The notes under the pieces were generated by a model. That model was not told where the DNA came from, searched no databases, and saw only the letters and a program-made list of their open reading frames with translations. From contig CAUZIY010000016.1 of the NCBI GenBank assembly GCA_963579995.1, positions 1 to 32,847 on the forward strand: a stretch of 32,847 bases of DNA, written 5' to 3'. The translations under genes were made by a program, and so were the position numbers. Of the stretch, positions 26,351 through 32,847 are shown piece by piece (the stretch's first letter is position 1; each line of letters starts with the position of its first letter). This stretch comes from UBA6626 sp963579995 (GTDB taxonomy: Bacteria > Planctomycetota > Phycisphaerae > Phycisphaerales > Phycisphaeraceae).

Positions 26351-26496
26351 TCGGTTTTAGTGCAAGGTGGACATGCAAGTATAGAGCAACTGTGGTCAAT
26401 GCATCATCAGGTGATTGTCGAGGATATGGCGGGTTGACGGACTGTGTTCAGTCTGGCTGATTTGCAGTGGCCACAACGAATGATGAATGGCAGTGT

Positions 26497-27405
26497 TCAC
26501 CTTTTCTCGTAGCGATAGAGGTTGGTGTCTTTTTCCTGCCAGCGATGGGCATTATCTGCCCTGTGCCAACGTGCTTGGGTTTCCCAATCAGTGTGGCCAT
26601 CTAGGCAGACGGCATTACCACCTTGGAGATGTCGTTCACCAATGGGAAATATCAATTCCTCTCGATATTCAGGCAACATGTCGACTGATTCAGCTTGGAT
26701 TGGTTCGGTCCGATTCACCCTCGCGAAATGGTGATAGCCATGTGATCCGCCCGGCACGGAAAAACCATTGTCTGCATCGGAAATGATATTACTCGGAAAT
26801 TTAATATCACCAAGCTTTCGATAGAACCATTTTTTTGGGGCCGGATTGACCACGTGTTGCGATCCTAGAAAGGCGTAGTTGTAACCGTAGGGGACGCGAT
26901 CATTCTCAACCGCTCCACGGGTACTGTTGAAATACATCCCCCCTGAAGGATCATCATATATGTTTTGCTCACCCAGCCAACTTGGACATGTAATTCCATC
27001 GGTGGTATTGAGAATATTAGAGTTCGCATCACCGGCTGGATCCAGGTAAGCGTTCATCTGGGATCCAATTTCATCGTGTTTCTTTGGCCAGAACCATGAG
27101 TTGCCCTGCATGTCAACCCGTAACGGTGCGCGATTATGATGCATGTACCAGACTTCAAAGGCTGGTAGCCAATCATTCCATTCTGAAACATAGCTTCGTA
27201 GCGCAGTGCCCATTTGCCGCAGGTTATTCTGGCAGACCACCTGTTCGCCCGATGCCCTCGCCTTCTCGATGGAGGGTAGTAGCATGCCAATCAATAGAGA
27301 AATGATCGAAATAACGACGAGCAGTTCAATGAGAGTAAAGGCAGGTATAGCGTAGAAATTTGGATATTGATCCGCTTTTAAAGCATGGAATTTTAGATGA
27401 CGCAT
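26497..27405 (-). CDS. Pseudopilin-like protein with prepilin methylation motif and H-X9-DG-type C-terminus
   Basis: Residues 22-44 are a type IV prepilin/type II secretion signal: AFTLIELLVVISIISLLIGMLL, with Glu27 at position +5 after cleavage before Phe23. The residue before the cleavage site is Ala22 instead of the usual Gly, which often lowers prepilin peptidase cutting but is tolerated in some families. The leader (22 residues) is long. The C-terminus has the planctomycete 'H-X9-DG' type ending: GERHLQGGNAVCLDGHTDWET (about 258-278). These proteins occur in large numbers in planctomycetes, often next to degradative loci; their role is unknown, but assembly of pseudopilus-like or surface structures is assumed. 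The product is 302 residues and the frame is clean. It is between the beta-helix gene and the unrecognised protein, on the same strand. Confidence 0.88.
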   Translation of the reverse strand: MRHLKFHALKADQYPNFYAIPAFTLIELLVVISIISLLIGMLLPSIEKARASGEQVVCQNNLRQMGTALRSYVSEWNDWLPAFEVWYMHHNRAPLRVDMQGNSWFWPKKHDEIGSQMNAYLDPAGDANSNILNTTDGITCPSWLGEQNIYDDPSGGMYFNSTRGAVENDRVPYGYNYAFLGSQHVVNPAPKKWFYRKLGDIKFPSNIISDADNGFSVPGGSHGYHHFARVNRTEPIQAESVDMLPEYREELIFPIGERHLQGGNAVCLDGHTDWETQARWHRADNAHRWQEKDTNLYRYEKR

Positions 27406-27652
27406 CTCTAATTCCTCTAGAATGGAAGTGCGAATCAGATTACCTTCATTATACCATAAACACGATGAGTTTTGATGGGGCCATCCGTATGTTCCTTGTG
27501 GTGTACTAGTTCGTCTATGTCACGTTTCTGATTCTAGTGGGTGCTATTCGGGGCGGGCAAGGTGTTTCGTTCCACGGAGTTTATCCAAATATCGTTGCAT
27601 ATATTGGAAGTTGGATCCCGTCAGGAGTTCCTGATGGAATGTTGGAACGTAA

Positions 27653-29887
27653 TCAATCCAATGGCCCTGAATTGTGCCGGATGCCAATCTGGTCGATGGG
27701 AATCGGCTGAAAACCAAGTTCCAAGGCAGGAGATTGCGGCATGAGATGAAAGTTGCTCTTTTCCGGATCAGTAAATTGTGGATCAGCAATTTTTGAATGG
27801 GTGTCGAATCCCGATTCTTGCCATTCGTTCAACGAGCGGATCACGGATTTCCTTTTGCCAATTGCAATCTCGACCTTCCAGTCATTGCCACTGTCATCAT
27901 AAAGCAGGTTGTTATCAATTTGTGAAACCAGGCGTTCAATCGGTTCATCACCCTTGATATCGCGCAGACCGTACATTGGGGTATCGGTCCTTTCAGGCAA
28001 GGGGATGTTGCTAGGGGTTAACCGGCAGTAGATGTTAGTGCAGAAGCGGTTCCCAGTAGCAAAGCCATACATCTGTGGGAAGCAAGTGTGAAATGCCTGA
28101 AACCAGACTGCCCATTTGCAGTTTACGATGATGTTATTTTCGATAACATTGTTCTTGCCCATATTGACCCAGATGGCCGTCCCTGCATCGTTGATGATGT
28201 TGCCGTAAACGAAGCAGTTACTCGTCATGTTATCGAGGTAGATGCCCTGTACGCTATGGGGATCGGATGTGAGTCGGCCGTCTTGCTCCACCTTGCAGCC
28301 CGGTGCACCTGCAATCCAATTATATCGGATTACATGACCGGACCGTTCGGCATCTTTGCGTGCATGGTGAGCCGGATCCTCCATCCATCCGACGATGGCA
28401 CCTGTGTCACAAATTTCCAGACACGCATTTTTAATCTTATTGTACTTAAAAATATTTCTTCCATAACCACTATTGCCAAAGCAGATTGCCATGTGCGGTG
28501 TGTACTCGACCAGGTTGTGCCCAATGACGTTTCCCTGACCTATGCCGACGATAATTCCCGATGCATAGTTGTCAAACACACCAATGTGATGGATGTGGTT
28601 GTCCTCAATATGACAGAAAAGCGGGTGGCGAATGAGTGTGGGTTCCATACCTGTTTCATAGTGGCTCCCAAGGATGCAGATTCCATTCTTGCCAGGGTAC
28701 GCGATTTCGTTTCCAGAGATGGTACTGCGTTCGTTGTAGTCTTCCATATAGACAGCATTGCCGCCCACATTGAGGAAGTGGTTGTTTGAAACATTGCAGT
28801 GGGCGGTTCCACGCATGCGGACGGCTTCGCCACAGTAATCCTTGCCCGGCATGGGTTGTTGTGATCCGTAGCCCTCATAACCGTCACGTTGCATATTGTC
28901 GCCCGTAGTTGTTTCTGTAAATGTGAAGCCTGAAAATGTGACCCATGAAGTCCAATTCATGAACACCAGCGTGCCAAGGGCAGGTGCCACGATTCGAGAG
29001 GAATCTTTAAGATCATCGGGCGGCCAGAAGTAAACAACACCCGCTTCGCTATCAAGGCACCATTCGCCTGGTTGGTCCAGTTCCTCCAGAAGGTTTTCGA
29101 CGTAGAACCTGTCATTGGCAGAAAAAGGAATGGGCCGGAAATAGGGGAAGCGATCAAACTGTCGGGGTTCCTGTGTGACGGATATGACCCGAGTGTCCCA
29201 GTCAACGTTATGAATTGGTAGCGTGTAACTACCATATTTGCCAACGACAATATAAACCTCCCCTTGCCATGGTTGCTTCCACCGACGGGGAAATGTTCCG
29301 CTTGAGAACCGAAATGACTTAGTGCTATTTTTATTAATGGGGTCTTCAGCGAATGCCCAGCCACTAAAAATAGGGTCGTGCGGGTCGAGGTTTGGAAAGC
29401 GGGCACGGATTTGGCGGTGGCCGTCAAGAAAAAGTTGACGAAATTTTCAGCGTCTACCACTGGCATCAGCAATAGGGCACTTGAGAATCTTATCCTTATG
29501 CGGTTGCCAATCGGTCAGGCGACGGCCACCGCTAAGAACGGGTTGCTCGCCGGGATAAGCCCTGTAGCTGATTGGAGATTGTGGAGATCCGCTGTCTTCC
29601 TTTGTGAGTTCAAGTGTTTCCGAAAGATAGTAGTGGCCACCTCGCACCATGATTGTGATGGGTTCACAAGGTTTTCCTTGTGAACTGAGTTCTCTGACCG
29701 CATCACGTGCACGGGTAAGTGTTGCGAATGGCCCGTCGGAATACTGTGCATTGGGTTCAGAGAATCTTCCCGACCATGTATCATCGCCGTTGGTGGAAAC
29801 CACAAAGGTGGGTTTAATGTCAAGGTTCTTCTTTTTCTTCTTCATGTTGTTGCGTCTCGCATATTTCCTACCGGGCTGAATTTCCAT
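27653..29887 (-). pseudogene. Right-handed parallel beta-helix protein interrupted by one in-frame UGA
   Basis: One frame runs from ATG 29885-29887 (or MKKKKKNLDIK at 29843-29845) to the stop at 27653, broken only by TGA 29447-29449. Before it is DASGRR; after it KFRQLFLDGHRQIRARFPN, a strongly conserved stretch of this family, normally preceded by Trp, so TGG to TGA is the simplest change. The N-terminus has STNGDDTWSGRFSEPNA and PFATLTRARDAVREL, usual for DUF1565-like polysaccharide-processing helices; from about residue 300 many NN-x-I-x-x-x-G rungs follow (HIEDNHIHHIGVFDNYASG, NVIENNIIVNC). These proteins are often pectate-lyase-like or glycosidase-like. No signal peptide is visible; the N-terminus is polybasic. 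If the UGA is not read through, a 146-residue fragment results, and the longer part lacks a start near its beginning. Confidence 0.8.
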
Positions 29888-29905
29888 AAGAATTGGTTGC
29901 GTCAG

Positions 29906-31528
29906 TCATTTTGACGGTAGGTTACGATAGTTAATGTCCACTTCGACACCAAATAGTTCAATGGGGGCGGAAATTGTCGTTTCCGCCAGGGCAAGCGTGA
30001 TATCAATTGCATTGTTGCCAGTTGCTATCCACCCTGGATCCAAGGTCCAACGATGCAGATAATTGTCCCCATGACTATGCTGGTTACCTATTCCAATACT
30101 TGAAGTTTCACGCTGTTGGGCATTAAGTGCGTGTCCATTAAACGATACGTCGAGAATGTCCTGTTCGCATATTCCCTTGAAAAGAAGTCTTAGTTCTGTG
30201 GTTTCGAGTAATGCTGATTCGGCGGCGGATTTCATGTCATCTGCGATATTGATATTAAAGTGTTTCGTATGTCCCACATCGGTACGTGTCCATGTGGTTG
30301 GCAGCGGTTTGGGGTATGAGGGCCACTGCTTGAGTTCGGCGCTGATTGCATAGCGCTTGGATCGATGGCGAATGGTCATCGGGTCGTGGCATTCGCTGTA
30401 CAAGACCCGGTGCGTGATGGGTTCATATACCTTCAGGGTTCCATCACTGAAATCGGAAAATGGTTCGTAGAAAAAATGGTCATTGTGAAATGCAATGCCG
30501 TCAACATTCTGATGGTAATACCAAGCAGCGGATGCACGTGCCATTTGAGGAAGGTACCGGACATAAGGCGGCTGCGTCATGTATTCAAACGCCGGAATGA
30601 TTTCGCAGGAAGTGCTTTCCGCGAGTTTTACAAATGGGTCGATGGGGATGTCGAATTCAGTAATTCCGATTGCCGAAAGTTCCAGGATATCGATAATCTC
30701 CTCGCCCACCCACGTCGGCACATCCAATCCCGATGCGATGCATAGATCAATGCTTGATGGTACCCGTACCGCCAGGCAAATCGGATGGCCTCTTTCCCTT
30801 TCGAACTGGTTCAGGACACCGCGTATTTCCTGGAGCATGCAGGTCATCAGCTTGAGGCCATCAGGAACTTGTGACTTTCCGAAATACAAGCCATGGCGTT
30901 GGAAATCCAACTCTATACCGTCAAGATCGTAACGTTCAATGAGTTCAGTCACGATGGCAACACGATGTGCCCGTACTTCGTCGTGAATAAAATTGAGTAC
31001 CTTGCTTAGATCAGCTTTTCCAATGACGGTTCCCAGTGGGGCAAAATGAGCATAATCCTGTCCAATATAATATTTGGAGTTTCTTGTAATGTTACTGAGA
31101 TAAAATGAATCCCAGACCGTAAACGCTTTCTTCATTTTTGTGTGGTGCAGGTCATTCATGCGAATGCCGGCGAATGCCTCCATTCCTTCACGGCGGCATT
31201 CTTTAAACACCTCTTCCCATGGATCAATATTTCTGTCGAATAAGCGTCGCAGGCACTCCGTATGACGCCATACCTCAACGTTTGGAAAGGTGGCCTCTCC
31301 CTTGCCTACCTTGCCCTCGATTCGGCTGTCGTACATTGGAACCAGGTTCCCACGGTCAATTCTTGTAATTAACGTGTCTATCCTTGTGCCGCGCAGCCTG
31401 CCAATAAGTTCATTGGTGATTCCCGCGACACCTGTGGAGGGTTCGAGGTAGTAGAAAAAACCACGATCGTTGTTATAGAGGAGCTGGTGGCGGCGACCGC
31501 CGCGACCCTTGTCTGGTTTATTGTTCAT
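29906..31528 (-). CDS. GHL10-like TIM-barrel glycoside hydrolase-family protein
   Basis: The 540-residue protein has a TIM-barrel pattern of the GHL10 / 'family 10-like' group: EVFKECRREGMEAFAGIRMNDLHH (about 106-129), ERYDLDGIELDFQRHG (about 199-213, with acidic D203, E206 and D208 at the strand-4 catalytic place), and ARASAAWYYHQNVDGIAFHN near the end of the barrel. A C-terminal beta-sandwich (about 430-540), with TISAPIELFGVEVDINY, may bind carbohydrate. There is no signal peptide; the start MNNKPDKGRGGRR is basic. Substrate unknown. It is the first gene of the minus-strand cluster, divergent from the cyclase-family gene; 125 bases separate the two starts and should hold both promoters. 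Confidence 0.75.
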   Translation of the reverse strand: MNNKPDKGRGGRRHQLLYNNDRGFFYYLEPSTGVAGITNELIGRLRGTRIDTLITRIDRGNLVPMYDSRIEGKVGKGEATFPNVEVWRHTECLRRLFDRNIDPWEEVFKECRREGMEAFAGIRMNDLHHTKMKKAFTVWDSFYLSNITRNSKYYIGQDYAHFAPLGTVIGKADLSKVLNFIHDEVRAHRVAIVTELIERYDLDGIELDFQRHGLYFGKSQVPDGLKLMTCMLQEIRGVLNQFERERGHPICLAVRVPSSIDLCIASGLDVPTWVGEEIIDILELSAIGITEFDIPIDPFVKLAESTSCEIIPAFEYMTQPPYVRYLPQMARASAAWYYHQNVDGIAFHNDHFFYEPFSDFSDGTLKVYEPITHRVLYSECHDPMTIRHRSKRYAISAELKQWPSYPKPLPTTWTRTDVGHTKHFNINIADDMKSAAESALLETTELRLLFKGICEQDILDVSFNGHALNAQQRETSSIGIGNQHSHGDNYLHRWTLDPGWIATGNNAIDITLALAETTISAPIELFGVEVDINYRNLPSK

Positions 31529-31653
31529 AAATCAGATCGTAACAGAGCATTAAAACCATGGTGTCGCCAGCGTTAACAAGCACGACGCCATGGGCTACAA
31601 GGTGAGACGGATGTTATGCTGATGGATCTTAAGTATTATGAAGGCACTATTTT

Positions 31654-32337
31654 ATGATTGATATTGCCCAACTGGATTATAATCGATTGAGAGTGGTGGA
31701 CCTGTCAAAGCCACTGGATCCAGCTACCGAGCAGCGGCGCTGTAAGCTTCATCGCCACCAGACCTATATTGGGGGCGTAGAGGCCTGCCACACTCATATG
31801 GACATTACCTCTCACCTGGGAACGCACCTTGAATTCCCTTACCACTTTAACGATCAGTGGAAGGATGGCATGCAACTGCCGGTTGACCGCTGCTTGGGTA
31901 GAGGTGTTCTGTTAAATCTTCAAAGCGTTCGTCCACGCGAACTGATTCGGTGCGAAGATCTGGACCAAGCCGATGCGGGTAAGGTAAAGGCAGGGGATGT
32001 GGTTCTTTTAGACTCTCCATTTCACAGTACACCGTTTGTCACTTCACCTGATGATCAGAGGCCGGACATGTCTGAAGAAGCTGCACGATGGTTCCTAGAA
32101 AAGGGAGTTAAGTGTGTGGGTTGGGGTGATGGGATTGCCATTGAAAACCATATAGAAGGTTGTATCGCCTGCCATGAATTACTACTAGGGAACGATATTC
32201 TTCTTTTAGAGGTGGTCCATAATATTGACCAATTAAAAACAGATACCTTTATGATTACCTTTACGCCCTTACCCATTCATGGTCTGGATTCATGTCCGGT
32301 CCGCGTTGTGGCTATCGAGGGTATGTCAAGGTGCTAG
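31654..32337 (+). CDS. Cyclase / kynurenine-formamidase-like family metal hydrolase
   Basis: The 227-residue protein has the family metal motif HxGTHx(D/E)xPxH as HLGTHLEFPYH (H54, H58, E60, H64), a DLSKPLDP start, AGDVVLLDSPFH, the segment GVKCVGWGDGIAIE, and a C-terminal GLDSCPVRVVAIEG. Members hydrolyse cyclic or N-formyl compounds; in polymer-degrading loci they may open lactones, but this is inference. E60 replaces the more common Asp, a seen variant. The start at ATG 31654 has a GAAGG nearby. It is divergent from the GHL10-like gene and followed by two ORFs that overlap end to end, so it may head an operon with the lipoprotein. Confidence 0.88.
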   Translation: MIDIAQLDYNRLRVVDLSKPLDPATEQRRCKLHRHQTYIGGVEACHTHMDITSHLGTHLEFPYHFNDQWKDGMQLPVDRCLGRGVLLNLQSVRPRELIRCEDLDQADAGKVKAGDVVLLDSPFHSTPFVTSPDDQRPDMSEEAARWFLEKGVKCVGWGDGIAIENHIEGCIACHELLLGNDILLLEVVHNIDQLKTDTFMITFTPLPIHGLDSCPVRVVAIEGMSRC

Positions 32338-32504
32338 AACTCATCGTTGCGTATTCAATTGTGGCACACACATGTAGTTGCCCAGTCCTAGTGGCCCCAA
32401 GGCAAGCCGTGCATGTGGTGTGGAATCATAGTGATGTGGCAGATAAGTCAGAGACGGCCGCCCTTATCAATATCGAAAGTTTCTTTGAAGGAGTAGCCAT
32501 ATGA
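32331..32504 (+). CDS. Possible 57-residue ORF overlapping both neighbours
   Basis: A GTG at 32331 with GAGGG nine bases upstream opens 57 codons (VLELIVAYSIVAHTCSCPVL ... ETAALINIESFFEGVAI) to TGA 32502-32504. It overlaps the cyclase stop by seven bases and the lipoprotein start as ATGA. Both overlaps are typical of translational coupling, but the peptide is unrecognised and could be chance. It may alternatively be a decayed fragment. Confidence 0.22.
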   Translation: MLELIVAYSIVAHTCSCPVLVAPRQAVHVVWNHSDVADKSETAALINIESFFEGVAI

Positions 32505-32847
32505 AACGGTTTTTAACGATATGCATTGGCCTGAGCATTGTGGTATTTCTTTTCGGTGCGTTTGGATGCTCAGGACAATCTAAGCCGGAACTTGGCCGTG
32601 GAAAGCGTTGGGTTCGCAGCCACCCCTTTACAACCATGGCATTAACACTTGTCCCTAGAACATTTGATGCCAATGAATACCATGATGTGAAGCTATCCTC
32701 CGTTTTGGTTTGGAAGCCGAAACCTCAGATCTTAGATAGGACCGTTGCGAAGGGGATGCCGTGGCATCTACATGTATATCCACATAAAGACGGTTTGACG
32801 AAAGAACTCAAGGCCAGATTAATCGATATCCACAAACGATATCCCGG
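32501..32847 (+). CDS. Lipoprotein, N-terminal part (3' end outside window)
   Basis: The frame from ATG 32501 is open to the window end (115 codons). It has a clean lipoprotein signal: MKRFLTICIGLSIVVFLFGA followed by FGC, with Cys23 lipidated. The mature region has MPWHLHVYPHKDGLTKELK, an aromatic/His pattern of unknown family, perhaps a TIM-barrel glycosidase start. AAGGAG lies at 32488-32493, seven bases before the ATG, the clearest ribosome binding site in the window. It follows the cyclase-family gene in the same direction and is probably its operon partner. Confidence 0.75.
   Translation, partial: MKRFLTICIGLSIVVFLFGAFGCSGQSKPELGRGKRWVRSHPFTTMALTLVPRTFDANEYHDVKLSSVLVWKPKPQILDRTVAKGMPWHLHVYPHKDGLTKELKARLIDIHKRYP

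Noticed and set aside
28088..28789. 233-codon plus-strand ORF
   Set aside because: Lies wholly antisense to the beta-helix gene, whose rung repeats are clear; the antisense frame shows no domain.
29415..29449. Selenocysteine insertion at the UGA of the beta-helix gene
   Set aside because: A short stem is present, but it is too small, lacks the bulged U and GU-loop of bacterial SECIS elements, and the family expects Trp, not Cys/Sec.
1..32847. CRISPR array, insertion sequence, prophage or defence system
   Set aside because: No regular spaced repeats, transposase, integrase, terminal inverted repeats or nuclease motifs were seen on either strand.

Overview
The window looks like a chromosomal segment of a planctomycete, most likely of the Phycisphaerae side of the phylum. 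This is inferred from gene style, not from a marker gene. The style markers are a very long secreted metzincin with beta-solenoid and pre-peptidase-like modules, a giant M28-peptidase/FtsX fusion, an H-X9-DG type pseudopilin, GHL10-like and GH32/43-propeller-like proteins, a right-handed beta-helix protein, and MiaB with a long insertion. Base composition is intermediate except in the sialidase-like gene, which is visibly richer in C/G-ending codons. No rRNA, tRNA, CRISPR array, IS element or prophage gene could be supported.

Layout. 1-4490 (+) is the C-terminal 1,495 codons of a giant extracellular metalloprotease-like protein, cut by the left edge. 4616-6376 (-) is a two-module ABC permease gene of the ferric/thiamine type, broken by two frameshifts and two in-frame TAG codons. 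6506-12800 is a housekeeping stretch: ispG (-), a divergent mannose-6-phosphate-isomerase-like gene that has lost its metal ligands (+), an M19 dipeptidase translationally coupled to miaB (-), a small two-helix membrane protein (+) and a rhodanese-like lipoprotein without the catalytic cysteine (-). 13309-17315 holds a beta-propeller glycosidase-like gene (-) and a compositionally foreign Asp-box sialidase-like gene (+) flanked by orphan open frames. 17712-22739 (+) is the 1,675-residue M28/FtsX fusion, whose peptidase domain lacks key catalytic residues. It converges on the next cluster across a short hairpin.

22789-31528 is a run of minus-strand genes that looks like one carbohydrate-use locus. 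In transcription order (right to left) it contains a GHL10-like TIM-barrel protein, a beta-helix protein interrupted by one UGA, a pseudopilin, an unrecognised beta-rich protein, an HpcH/HpaI aldolase, a hydroxypyruvate-isomerase-type TIM barrel and a CBM9-like exported protein. A divergent unit at the right edge encodes a cyclase/formamidase-family protein, possibly a small overlapping ORF, and a lipoprotein cut by the window end. A reasonable inference is that the polymer-acting proteins release sugars or sugar acids and that the isomerase and aldolase process them; the substrate cannot be read from the sequence.

Two themes deserve attention. First, three unrelated enzyme folds (PMI-like, M28, rhodanese) keep an intact reading frame but have lost their catalytic or metal-binding residues. 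Second, at least two genes (ABC permease, beta-helix) carry in-frame stops or frameshifts in otherwise well preserved coding sequence, which points to recent decay or to assembly error.
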